Assembly: GCA_000802045.1 (NCBI GenBank)
Contig: JUEF01000056.1
Location: forward strand, 1-45,396
Direction: 5' to 3'
DNA: 45,396 nucleotides
DNA from: Peptococcaceae bacterium BICA1-8
Lineage (GTDB): Bacteria > Bacillota > Peptococcia > Peptococcales > BICA1-8
Shown here: positions 17,893 to 25,805 of the stretch, piece by piece
Position numbering within the stretch: position 1 is the stretch's first letter
Layout: each line of letters starts with the position of its first letter
Translations under genes and position numbers: made by a program
Notes under the pieces: generated by a model
The model's database searches: none
Told to the model about the DNA's origin: nothing
The model's input: the letters and a program-made list of their open reading frames with translations, nothing else

Positions 17893-18822
17893 ATGAAAAT
17901 TATTGATTTTAGGTTTAGACCAAACACGGCAGAGACTCTATCGGGAATTGCCAATAGTAAGATGTTTAAAGGTCTGTGTGCAACAATTGATTTTGATAAG
18001 ATGAAGCCTCAAACTGTTGCTGAATGTGTAGCGGATTTAGACAAGCACAACGTTCAGGTTGCTGTTGTTACAGGTAGGGACTGTGAAACTACTTACGCGG
18101 CCAAGTCAAATAACCCTAGTGTTGTTGAATTTGTTAATATGTTTCCTAATAAATTCATTGGCTTTGCTGGAATGGATCCACATAAGGGAATGCGTGCTAT
18201 AGAAGAATTAAAGGACTTTGTGCAAAATAAAGGTTTACGAGGCGCAGCCATAGATCCTTATTTAGCACAGATTTATGTAAATGATGCCAAGTATTATCCG
18301 ATTTATGCTAAATGCTGTGAATTGAATATTCCTCTTGTAATTACTACAGGGCCAGCTACATTAGTACCAAATGCAGTAATTGACCATGTTGCACCTAGAT
18401 ATATTGATTTTGTAGCACGAGATTTTCCTGAACTAAAAATTATTATTAGTCACGGTGGATATCCATGGGTTAATGAAATGATTATTGTTGCCCAAAGAAA
18501 TGCAAATGTATATGTAGAGCTATCCGAATATGAATTCTTCCCACAATCAGAAGCTTATATGCACGCAGTAAATACAATAATCAGTGACAAAGTAATTTAT
18601 GCTAGTGCTCATCCATTTGTTGATTTTAGAGATGCTCTTGAAAATTATAAGAAGCTACCCTTAAATGGAGAAGTTCGTGAAAAGGTAATGTTCAAGAATG
18701 CTGCGAAAGTTTTAGGTATAGATATTAAACCGGATATTAAGACCAATACTCAAGACGTTGAAAAGCTTATTATTGAAACTGTAATTAAAGAGTTAGCCAA
18801 AAAAGGCATGATTGCAGGTTAG
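17893..18822 (+). CDS. Amidohydrolase-2-fold protein lacking metal ligands, BMC-operon leader gene with C-terminal targeting-like helix
   Basis: A 309-residue TIM-barrel protein of the amidohydrolase-2 group (COG2159-like). The family's metal site is largely lost: the N-terminal HxH is Arg7-Phe-Arg9 (IDFRFRP), the strand-5 His is replaced in VITTGPA (150-155), and the strand-8 Asp of GSDxP is Ala239 (YASAHP); only His187 in SHGG remains. So a classic metal-dependent hydrolase activity is unlikely. The C-terminus (288-301, DVEKLIIETVIKEL) is an amphipathic helix like the cargo-targeting peptides of PduL and the aldehyde dehydrogenase here, suggesting a place in the BMC lumen. ATG follows AGGAGG. 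First gene of the BMC operon; amidohydrolase genes also occur in other BMC loci. Role unknown: metal-free catalysis, binding or scaffolding are all possible. Confidence 0.75.
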   Translation: MKIIDFRFRPNTAETLSGIANSKMFKGLCATIDFDKMKPQTVAECVADLDKHNVQVAVVTGRDCETTYAAKSNNPSVVEFVNMFPNKFIGFAGMDPHKGMRAIEELKDFVQNKGLRGAAIDPYLAQIYVNDAKYYPIYAKCCELNIPLVITTGPATLVPNAVIDHVAPRYIDFVARDFPELKIIISHGGYPWVNEMIIVAQRNANVYVELSEYEFFPQSEAYMHAVNTIISDKVIYASAHPFVDFRDALENYKKLPLNGEVREKVMFKNAAKVLGIDIKPDIKTNTQDVEKLIIETVIKELAKKGMIAG

Positions 18823-18841
18823 ACAGCCAAGGGAGAGAATA

Positions 18842-19696
18842 ATGGAAAATTTGAAAGCTGCTGATGCAGTTATTAAAGAATTTGAAAAAAAAATAGCTGA
18901 TCCTATTCAATATGGACAATTAAAGGGCAAAAAATTATTTGTCGGAGTAGATTTAGGGACAGCGTATATCGTTTTAGCTATAGTTGATGAAGAAGGCAAC
19001 CCAGTTGCAGGTGCAATGCGCTTTGCCCAAGTTGTAAAAGATGGGTTAGTTGTTGATTATATTGGGGCAATTGATATAGTAAAAACCCTTAAGAAAGAAA
19101 TTGAAGGTAAGATAGGTGTTGAACTCGAGTTTGCAGGAGTAGCGTACCCTCCGGGCACAAGTAAGAATGATCGCAAGGCAATTATTAATGTTGCCGAAGC
19201 AGCAGGGCTCAAAGTTCTCCTGGAAATCGATGAACCCACTGCTGCTAATAAAGTTTTAAGTATTACTGGTGGTGCAGTTGTTGATATAGGTGGAGGCACA
19301 ACAGGTATTGCTATTTTCCAAAATGGTCAGGTTGTATATGTGGCAGACGAGCCTACGGGTGGGACGCATTTTAGCTTAGTTATATCAGGTGCTTATAAAA
19401 TACCCTTTGAAGAAGCTGAAGAAAAAAAGAAAAATCCCCAAAATCACCAAGAAGTATTACCGATAGTAATACCAGTAATACAAAAAGTAGCAAGCATAAT
19501 AAAAAAACACATAAAAGTGTATGATGTAGCAAAAGTATTCTTAGTTGGCGGAACCTGCTGTCTGCAAAATTTTGAAAAGATAATGGAAGAAGAGCTAAAT
19601 ATCCCTGTGATAAAACCTGCAAATCCATTTCTGGTAACTCCATTAGGAATTGCGATTAGCACAAAAGAAACCCATCGAGAGAGGGTGAAAAGATGA
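18842..19696 (+). CDS. eutJ: EutJ-like actin/Hsp70-fold protein
   Basis: A 284-residue ATPase-fold protein of the EutJ family, thought to act as a chaperone-like helper in BMC loci. ATG 18842 is chosen because GGGAG lies seven bases upstream; an in-frame earlier start would overlap the previous gene. Seen: phosphate-1 loop VGVDLGTAYIVLAI, connecting loop DEPTAANKV and phosphate-2 loop VVDIGGGTTGIAIF, the hallmarks of the sugar kinase/Hsp70/actin fold, and LVGGTCCLQNF for the adenosine motif. Its stop overlaps the start of the vertex gene by ATGA, indicating translational coupling. Confidence 0.87.
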   Translation: MENLKAADAVIKEFEKKIADPIQYGQLKGKKLFVGVDLGTAYIVLAIVDEEGNPVAGAMRFAQVVKDGLVVDYIGAIDIVKTLKKEIEGKIGVELEFAGVAYPPGTSKNDRKAIINVAEAAGLKVLLEIDEPTAANKVLSITGGAVVDIGGGTTGIAIFQNGQVVYVADEPTGGTHFSLVISGAYKIPFEEAEEKKKNPQNHQEVLPIVIPVIQKVASIIKKHIKVYDVAKVFLVGGTCCLQNFEKIMEEELNIPVIKPANPFLVTPLGIAISTKETHRERVKR

Positions 19697-19962
19697 GGAT
19701 TGGAAGAGTTATTGATAATATCTGGGCAACTCGGAAAGATGAAGCATTAGTCGGAATCAAATTAATGATTGTACAACTGTTAGATAGGGAAAAGGAAGAA
19801 GACCAACGCACTATTGTAGCAGCAGACATAATTGGAGCAGGGATAGGCGAGAAGGTAATAATTTCCGAAGGAAGTTCTGCTAGACAAATGGGTAATTTTG
19901 ATCATTCACCTATTGATGCAATGATAGTAGGAATTATTGATGAAGAAGGAAAACAACGCTGA
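19693..19962 (+). CDS. eutN: BMC vertex protein (EutN/CcmL, BMC-P pentamer)
   Basis: An 89-residue protein that forms pentamers capping the vertices of the microcompartment shell. Seen: N-terminal MRIGRVIDNIWATRKDEALVG, closely like the EutN/CcmL signature, then DIIGAGIGEKVIISEGSSAR containing the conserved G-x-G-x-x-V-L/I-x-x-x-G-S-S-A/S-R motif, and a C-terminal VGIIDE. This is the only vertex gene I find, which is usual. It overlaps eutJ by four bases and is followed after 13 bases by the PduS-like gene. Confidence 0.95.
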   Translation: MRIGRVIDNIWATRKDEALVGIKLMIVQLLDREKEEDQRTIVAADIIGAGIGEKVIISEGSSARQMGNFDHSPIDAMIVGIIDEEGKQR

Positions 19963-19975
19963 CGAGGTGTTAAAG

Positions 19976-21313
19976 ATGAGTGCAGATAAGCTTATGAAAA
20001 TAAAAGATGCAGGTGTGGTAGGTGCTGGAGGCGCAGGATTTCCAACACATGTTAAACTATCTTCACCCGCAAAAACAATTATTGTAAATGGAGCTGAATG
20101 TGAGCCCCTCCTTAGAGTGGACCAGCAGTTACTGGCCCAAATGGCTGAAAAAGTAGTTGTAGGTTTACTAACGGTAATGGAATTAACAGGTGCTAGTGAA
20201 GGTGTTATTGCATTAAAAGGAAAATACAAAGACGCTATTCAAAACCTGGAAAAGGCAATAAAAGAAAAACCGATTAAAATACATGTCTTGGGAGATTTTT
20301 ATCCTGCCGGTGATGAACATGTCACTGTTTTTCAGTCAACAGGCAAGTTAGTCCCACAAGGGGGGATACCCCTAAAAGTAGACTGTATCGTAACTAATGT
20401 TGAAACATTAGTTAATATTGCGGAGGCTATTGATGGTAATCCTGTAACTGATACTTACCTTACTGTAACGGGTGAAATACCACAGCCCATTACTCTTAAG
20501 CTGCCTATTGGCACAACTATAGCTGAGGTTTTCAGAATTGCTGGGCTTACTGATTTTACGGAAATGATGGTTATAGAAGGCGGACCAATGATGGGTAAAA
20601 TTGTTGAGGATTTAAGCCAGCCCATTACAAAAACTACAAAAGGTTTAATAATCTTACCAAAGGAGCATCCCTTAATAAGAAAAAGAACACTATCCTTTGA
20701 AAAGATAATTAAGCAATCAAAAGCTGCCTGTATTCAGTGCAGATATTGTACAGATCTTTGTCCCCGATTCTTATTAGGTCATAAACTTGAGCCACATAAG
20801 ATCATGAGGGCTTTAAATCATATTGAAGGTCAAGAAGAATCAATGAAAATGGCCTTAGCTTGTTCTGAGTGCGGAGTTTGTGAACAGTATGCATGTGTTA
20901 TGGGACTCTCACCGCGAAGGATAAACGCTGGTATAAAGAAAGAGTTACTTAAAAATGGGATTAAACCAGAAGGTCCTATAAATAACCAAGAAAAGCATAG
21001 CTTGCAGGAACATAGGCAAATACCTATTAAACGCTTAATTTCCAGATTAGGTTTAACAAAATATGATAAAAAGGCTACTTTGGTTGAAATGGATTATTCT
21101 ATAAAACATGTTCAAATAAAACTCCATCAGCATGTAGGGGCGCCGAGTAAACCGCTAGTACAAGTTGGACAAAGTGTTAAAAAAGGTGATTTAATAGCAG
21201 GAATTCCAGAAAAGTCCTTGGGGGCCAATATTCACGCAAGCATTTCTGGTGTAATTACCGAGGTGTCCGATAGTATTGCTATTACATCTCTGGAAGGAAG
21301 TGAGCTTTTATGA
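19976..21313 (+). CDS. pduS: PduS-like flavoprotein/iron-sulfur electron-transfer protein (RnfC family)
   Basis: Protein of 445 residues related to PduS and the RnfC/NuoF NADH-binding group. ATG 19976 follows GAGGTG; starts further upstream would overlap eutN. Seen: Gly-rich GVVGAGGAGFPTHVK near residue 13 (flavin/NADH region), a SLBB-like middle, two four-Cys sets for 4Fe-4S clusters (Cys252, 255, 258, 262 and Cys296, 299, 302, 307), and a C-terminal biotinyl/lipoyl-like fold. PduS reduces cobalamin in propanediol BMCs, but no B12 enzyme is encoded here, so it more likely moves electrons from lumenal NADH. Its stop overlaps the start of pduT by four bases, suggesting the two act together. 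Confidence 0.88.
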   Translation: MSADKLMKIKDAGVVGAGGAGFPTHVKLSSPAKTIIVNGAECEPLLRVDQQLLAQMAEKVVVGLLTVMELTGASEGVIALKGKYKDAIQNLEKAIKEKPIKIHVLGDFYPAGDEHVTVFQSTGKLVPQGGIPLKVDCIVTNVETLVNIAEAIDGNPVTDTYLTVTGEIPQPITLKLPIGTTIAEVFRIAGLTDFTEMMVIEGGPMMGKIVEDLSQPITKTTKGLIILPKEHPLIRKRTLSFEKIIKQSKAACIQCRYCTDLCPRFLLGHKLEPHKIMRALNHIEGQEESMKMALACSECGVCEQYACVMGLSPRRINAGIKKELLKNGIKPEGPINNQEKHSLQEHRQIPIKRLISRLGLTKYDKKATLVEMDYSIKHVQIKLHQHVGAPSKPLVQVGQSVKKGDLIAGIPEKSLGANIHASISGVITEVSDSIAITSLEGSELL

Positions 21314-21858
21314 TACGGGCAATCGGTTTAGTAGAGTTTTCTAGTATTGCCAAAGGTATTGAGGGAGCAGACGCAATGCTGAAGTCAGCACAAGTAGAAC
21401 TGTTAGAAGCAAAGCCTATCTGCCCTGGTAAATATATTGTTCTCATCTGTGGAGATGTAGCGGCAGTTCAAAATGCTGTTGATACTGGTAAAACCATAGG
21501 AGAAGATGCTGTTGTAGATGATTTTTTGCTACCTAATGTTCATCCCCATGTGATTCAAGCAATAGCCCTGGCAACAGAAATAAATGGGATAAAAGCACTA
21601 GGTGTTATCGAAACATTCTCAATTGCATCATTAATCGTAGCAGCCGATGCTGCAGCCAAAGCAGGTGATGTAGATCTTATTGAAATACGCATTGGAATGG
21701 GCATTGGAGGCAAATCATTTGTTACTTTAACAGGGGATGTCTCATCTGTTAAATCTTCTGTAGAAGTAGGAGCAGCATTGGCTTCAGAGAAAGGGATGCT
21801 AGTTAATATGGTAGTTATTCCTTCACCACATACAAGTCTAAAACAGAGCCTTTTATAG
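21310..21858 (+). CDS. pduT: PduT-type trimeric BMC shell protein with iron-sulfur pore Cys
   Basis: A 182-residue protein made of two tandem BMC domains (about 3-90 and 95-180), forming pseudohexameric trimers in the shell facets. Cys38 in PICPGKY is at the position where PduT binds a 4Fe-4S cluster at its central pore. Translationally coupled to the PduS-like gene (ATGA-type overlap). PduT/PduS pairs are thought to carry electrons across the shell, so this is probably the shell half of an electron conduit. Confidence 0.92.
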   Translation: MIRAIGLVEFSSIAKGIEGADAMLKSAQVELLEAKPICPGKYIVLICGDVAAVQNAVDTGKTIGEDAVVDDFLLPNVHPHVIQAIALATEINGIKALGVIETFSIASLIVAADAAAKAGDVDLIEIRIGMGIGGKSFVTLTGDVSSVKSSVEVGAALASEKGMLVNMVVIPSPHTSLKQSLL

Positions 21859-21905
21859 TTTCTATATCATCACTTTAGATATTTAAAGGAGGTGAATCGT
21901 TAAAA

Positions 21906-22592
21906 TTGAAAAAATTAATTACCGCTGCTGATGTTAAAAGCTATGCTGAGCAACAAAAAAACACAATATGTGTAGGAGCAAAATCTATTATTACCCCAGC
22001 CGCCAGGGATGCAGCAAATGAATATAAGATACAATTTTTAGTAACTGAAGAGCCTGCGCAAGTAAGGGGCGACAATAAATTTTCTAGAGAGCAAATCGAG
22101 AATGTAATTAAGAGTATTGATACAACCCATCTGTCAGCAAATATTAATTCTGATTTTATTGAAAAAATTGTTGGAGAAGTAATGGCAAGCCTGACAAAAT
22201 GCAAACAGCCCCCAGAAATGGTAAAAGAGGCTGACCCTTGTGGACTTAGACTTGTAAGGGGCAATACTGTCTCTCTTGAAAATTTCAATACTGGTAATTC
22301 ACAAGATAAAGTAAAAATAAAAGAACTTCTTAATTTAAAGGAAAGCCCAAATATGAGTACAGGTTTCATGGAGATAGAAAACACTGCTTTTGATTGCGAT
22401 ATAAAAGGTGACGAAGTATGTTATATCATCCAAGGTGCTCTAGAATGTACAGTTAATGGTAATAGATATTTAGGTCAAGCAGGAGATGTATTATATTTAC
22501 CTGCAAATTCCAAAGTAAGGTATTCTGCACCTGAGAAGGCTAAATATTTTTATGTGACTTATCCCGCAGGTTCTAAAGGATATAATTATTAA
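21906..22592 (+). CDS. eutQ: EutQ-like cupin protein with internal targeting-like helix
   Basis: A 228-residue protein with an N-terminal segment typical of BMC accessory proteins (LITAADVKSYAEQQKNTICV...IITPAARDAA) and a C-terminal cupin beta-barrel (about 115-225; GDEVCYIIQGALECTVNG, GDVLYLPANSKVRY). EutQ has been linked to acetate kinase activity and BMC assembly, but the catalytic role is less certain. The linker holds DFIEKIVGEVMASL (83-96), resembling the targeting helices of the other cargo proteins. The start is TTG 21906, preceded by AAGGAGGTG at a slightly long spacing; no better start exists in that frame. Confidence 0.8.
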   Translation: MKKLITAADVKSYAEQQKNTICVGAKSIITPAARDAANEYKIQFLVTEEPAQVRGDNKFSREQIENVIKSIDTTHLSANINSDFIEKIVGEVMASLTKCKQPPEMVKEADPCGLRLVRGNTVSLENFNTGNSQDKVKIKELLNLKESPNMSTGFMEIENTAFDCDIKGDEVCYIIQGALECTVNGNRYLGQAGDVLYLPANSKVRYSAPEKAKYFYVTYPAGSKGYNY

Positions 22593-22614
22593 AAATTTAT
22601 GAGGAGGATATGAC

Positions 22615-22887
22615 ATGAACAATGCATTAGGCATGATTGAGACAAAAGGTTTAATTGGTGCTATTGAAGCAGCAGATGCTATGGTAAAGGCAGCAAATGT
22701 ACAATTAATTGGAAAGGTTTTAGTAGGAGGCGGTTTAGTTACAGTAATGGTAAGGGGAGACGTTGGGGCAGTAAAGGCAGCAACTGATGCTGGTGGTGCC
22801 GCAGCTAAGAGGGTAGGAGAATTGATTTCTGTACATGTAATTCCTAGACCCCACTCCGATGTGGAATTGATTTTACCTAAGGCTTAA
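22615..22887 (+). CDS. BMC-H hexameric shell protein, copy 1
   Basis: A 90-residue single-domain BMC shell protein of the PduA/EutM type. Seen: [26 protein letters not shown] at the start and a [24 protein letters not shown] segment whose GGG lies where the pore loop is found. Short C-terminus [14 protein letters not shown]. It is nearly identical in layout to the copy at 23511 and to the domain at 23814, so the three arose by duplication. ATG follows GAGGAGG. Forms the main facets with the other copy and PduT. Confidence 0.96.
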   Translation: MNNALGMIETKGLIGAIEAADAMVKAANVQLIGKVLVGGGLVTVMVRGDVGAVKAATDAGGAAAKRVGELISVHVIPRPHSDVELILPKA

Positions 22888-22925
22888 AGAAAATATATTA
22901 ACTTACTAGGCGGGAGGTGGGAAAG

Positions 22926-23465
22926 GTGCTTATCAAAAACCAGCTTGAAGATATCTTTGTTAAACATGGTTTTTCTGATTTCAAATGGATAAAAGGTAAA
23001 GAAATAATTGTGGAGAACTGGGTACGCTTCAAATGTTTATTTGGTTGCCCAAATTACGGTAAAAAAGGAACCTGTCCACCCAATGTCCCTTCAGTGGAAG
23101 AATGTAAAGCCTTTTTTGCCGAGTACGAAGATGCTGTAATTTTTCATGTTAAAGGAGAATTAAAGCATCCTGATGATCGCCATGATTGGTGTAAAGCAAT
23201 TAACTTACAACTCTCAGCATTGGAACGGGAAGTATTTTTAAATGATTATCGAAAGGCATTTCTTATGTTTATTGACAAATGTACCATCTGTGGTGAATGT
23301 TTACAAAGTAGGGTAAGTTGTAAAAATTTAAAAATTGCTCGTCCGGTGCCAGAATCTTTAGCTGTGGATGTGTTTGGTACTGTAAGAAAAGTTGGCTACC
23401 CTATTGAGGTACTTAAAGATTACGACCAGACAATGAACAGATATGGGATTCTATTAGTCCAATAA
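22926..23465 (+). CDS. DUF2284 Cys-rich metal-binding protein inside the BMC operon
   Basis: A 179-residue cytoplasmic protein of the DUF2284 group (predicted metal-binding; function unknown). GTG 22926 is chosen since GGGAGG lies eight bases before it; the GTG at 22917 lies within that ribosome site. Seen: N-terminal Cys motif CLFGCPNYGKKGTCPPN and C-terminal CTICGECLQSRVSC, eight or so Cys that could hold an iron-sulfur cluster or zinc. It is placed between two shell genes, so it is transcribed with them. I know of no established role for this family in BMCs; with PduS/PduT nearby, an electron-transfer or cluster-related job is a guess. Confidence 0.8.
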   Translation: MLIKNQLEDIFVKHGFSDFKWIKGKEIIVENWVRFKCLFGCPNYGKKGTCPPNVPSVEECKAFFAEYEDAVIFHVKGELKHPDDRHDWCKAINLQLSALEREVFLNDYRKAFLMFIDKCTICGECLQSRVSCKNLKIARPVPESLAVDVFGTVRKVGYPIEVLKDYDQTMNRYGILLVQ

Positions 23466-23510
23466 CTTATTACCATTAAAAAATATAACAATTATTAGGA
23501 GGCGTTAATT

Positions 23511-23786
23511 ATGCAAGAAGCATTAGGAATGGTTGAAACAAAGGGTTTAATAGGTGCTATTGAGGCAGCAGATGCAATGGTTAAAGCAGCAAATGTAACA
23601 TTAGTAGGCAAAGAGCTTGTTGGTGGTGGACTAGTAGCAGTAATGGTAAGAGGGGATGTTGGAGCTGTTAAGGCAGCTACAGATGCAGGAGCAGCTGCTG
23701 CTGAACGTGTAGGAGAGCTAATCTCCGTTCATGTAATTCCACGTCCTCATTCAGATGTTGAAGGGATTCTTCCAGCTAGCAAATAG
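23511..23786 (+). CDS. BMC-H hexameric shell protein, copy 2
   Basis: A 91-residue BMC-H protein, paralogous to copy 1, differing in only a modest number of residues (for example [17 protein letters not shown] in place of [17 protein letters not shown]). Same pore GGG, same C-terminal [11 protein letters not shown] follows TAGGAGGCG. It follows the DUF2284 gene after 45 bases and precedes the extended paralogue after 27 bases. Confidence 0.96.
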   Translation: MQEALGMVETKGLIGAIEAADAMVKAANVTLVGKELVGGGLVAVMVRGDVGAVKAATDAGAAAAERVGELISVHVIPRPHSDVEGILPASK

Positions 23787-23813
23787 AAGAGTATATATTT
23801 AGGGGTTGAGGAG

Positions 23814-24290
23814 ATGCTGCAACAGGCTTTGGGGATGGTAGAAACTAAGGGTCTTACTGCATCAATTGAAGCAGCAGATGCTATGGTTAAAGCTGCTAAT
23901 GTCGTTTTGCTAGGAAAAGAGCATATCGGTGCTGGACTAGTAACTGTGATGATTAGAGGAGATGTGGCATCAGTAAAAGCAGCTATTGATGCCGGAGCGT
24001 CTGCTGCAGAGCGTGTTGGTGAATTAATATCTGTACATGTAATTCCAAGACCAGATAATGAATTGGAAATAATACTTCCTAAGAGGGCTATTTTTGAAAA
24101 GTTTTACGATACAGATAATAAAAACACAGTCTTAAATCAACAACAAGATGAAGAGCAGCTTCAGATACTTTCAGTGACTGAGTTGCGGAAAATTGCCAGA
24201 AGTATACACGAAATAGCAATTAAAGGAAGGGAAATTTCCAGAGCGAATAAGGAACAATTAATTCAGGAAATTCTAAAGGCTAACAAATAA
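23814..24290 (+). CDS. BMC-H shell protein with C-terminal Rho-N/SAP-like extension
   Basis: A 158-residue protein: residues 1-90 are a BMC-H domain like the two preceding copies (pore IGAGL instead of VGGGL), followed by a linker rich in Asp, Asn and Gln (about 95-115) and a helical tail (about 118-157) reading [20 protein letters not shown] then [18 protein letters not shown]. This tail resembles the Rho N-terminal/SAP-type helix-extended-helix motif, with L-x-x-LR-x-IA, a central KG, and K-x-x-LI-x-x-IL. Such motifs bind nucleic acid or protein. EutK and PduK are other shell proteins with tails, but of different types. The start ATG is preceded by GGGG and GAGGAG. Confidence 0.87.
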   Translation: MLQQALGMVETKGLTASIEAADAMVKAANVVLLGKEHIGAGLVTVMIRGDVASVKAAIDAGASAAERVGELISVHVIPRPDNELEIILPKRAIFEKFYDTDNKNTVLNQQQDEEQLQILSVTELRKIARSIHEIAIKGREISRANKEQLIQEILKANK

Positions 24291-24326
24291 TCCCCATCCT
24301 GATACTTCAGAAAGGAATGATTCTAA

Positions 24327-25781
24327 TTGGTGGCACTAGATTATGATTTAAATTCTATCCAAGAAGCTAGAGACTTAGCCCGCAAAGCCAAGGAAGCTCA
24401 TAAAAAATATGGAAAATATACCGAACAGGATATCGACAAGATATTAAATGCCATTGTAAAAGCTGTTGTAGATAATGCTGAATGGCTGGCTCGTATGGCG
24501 GTGGATGAGACGGGATATGGTGTCTTTGAACATAAAGTTATAAAAAACATCTTCGCATCAAGAGATGTATATAATTATATTAAAAACATTAAGACTACTG
24601 GAGTTATTAAAGAAGACAAGGAGTTAAAAGTTACTGAGATAGCAGTGCCGATGGGAGTAGTAATGGGGATTATCCCTACTACAAATCCTACTTCTACATT
24701 AATCCATAACGCTTTATGTGCTATGAAAGCTGGTAATGCAATAGTGTTTTCACCTCACCCCAACGCAGTAAAATGTTGTATTGCAGCAACTCAATTAATT
24801 CATGAGGCTGCAGTAAAGGCTGGTGCACCAGAAAATATTGTTGGCTGTATATCTAAAACTTCAATGCAGGCTACACAAGAGTTAATGCACCATGAAGACA
24901 TCTCGGTAATTATTGCAACAGGTGGTTCCGCGATGGTAAAAGCCGCTTATAGTGCAGGCAAACCAGCCCTTGGGGTAGGACCAGGCAATGTGCCTGTATT
25001 TATTGAAAGAAGTGCCGATGTTAAAAAGGCCATAAGAGATATTATTGCTAGTAAAACATTTGACAATGGTATGATATGTGCTTCTGAACAAGCAATTATC
25101 GCCGATGAGCCGATAAAAGATTTAGTTGCTTCTGAATTGAAAAGTCAAGGTGCTTATATTCTAAATTCTGATGAGGCAACAAAAGTAGCAAGAATAGTAA
25201 TGACTCCTAAAGGTGGCATGAATGCAAAATTTGTAGGCCAGACACCAAAGATAATTGCACAGGTAGCAGGCATTACTATTCCGGAGGGAACCAAGCTATT
25301 AATAGCACCCTTAGATGGTTTTGGCCCTGGTTATCCGCTATCCTATGAAAAGTTAACTACGGTTTTAGCTTTATACACTGTTAAGGATTGGGAGGAAGCT
25401 TGCCACTTAAGTATTGATCTATTAAACTTAGGCGGGATTGGTCATAGTTTCTCAATACATTCCCAAAATGAAAGCGTTATTATGGAATTTATTAAAAAAC
25501 CTGTTTTCCGGATACTTGTCAATACACCTTCAGCAGTTGGAGCTATAGGCTATACAACAGGCCTTACTCCTTCAATGACCCTCGGTTGTGGAACATGGGG
25601 AGGAAGTAGTATTTCAGACAATTTGGGACCACAGCATTTAATAAATATCAAAAAATTAGCCTATGGCATTAAAGACTTAGAATTAGGTGCAACTAAGAAC
25701 ACATGTACTCCTTGTGAAATAAACTCAGAGGATATTGCTGGTGTAGTTAGACAGGTTCTTAAGCAGCTGCAATTGCAGTAG
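24327..25781 (+). CDS. CoA-acylating aldehyde dehydrogenase of the BMC
   Basis: Converts acetaldehyde, NAD+ and CoA to acetyl-CoA and NADH inside the shell; 484 residues, PduP/EutE family. Seen: PTTNPTST early in the Rossmann domain, ATGGSAMV, VGPGNVPVFI and the catalytic Cys251 in DNGMICASEQ. The C-terminus (468-481, EDIAGVVRQVLKQL) is a short amphipathic helix after a Cys- and Asn-containing linker and is a likely targeting peptide; C-terminal tags are usual for this enzyme in several BMC classes. Start is TTG 24327 or the next codon GTG 24330, after AAAGGAATG. Given islA, acetaldehyde is the expected substrate; there is no propanediol or ethanolamine enzyme in the window. Confidence 0.92.
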   Translation: MVALDYDLNSIQEARDLARKAKEAHKKYGKYTEQDIDKILNAIVKAVVDNAEWLARMAVDETGYGVFEHKVIKNIFASRDVYNYIKNIKTTGVIKEDKELKVTEIAVPMGVVMGIIPTTNPTSTLIHNALCAMKAGNAIVFSPHPNAVKCCIAATQLIHEAAVKAGAPENIVGCISKTSMQATQELMHHEDISVIIATGGSAMVKAAYSAGKPALGVGPGNVPVFIERSADVKKAIRDIIASKTFDNGMICASEQAIIADEPIKDLVASELKSQGAYILNSDEATKVARIVMTPKGGMNAKFVGQTPKIIAQVAGITIPEGTKLLIAPLDGFGPGYPLSYEKLTTVLALYTVKDWEEACHLSIDLLNLGGIGHSFSIHSQNESVIMEFIKKPVFRILVNTPSAVGAIGYTTGLTPSMTLGCGTWGGSSISDNLGPQHLINIKKLAYGIKDLELGATKNTCTPCEINSEDIAGVVRQVLKQLQLQ

Positions 25782-25805
25782 GGATAAGATAGGTAGGTGA
25801 TTCAT

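Noticed and set aside
22615..24080. Three similar ~270-base segments as a DNA repeat array
   Set aside because: They are paralogous BMC-H coding regions that differ at many third positions and have separate ribosome sites; not a CRISPR or tandem repeat.
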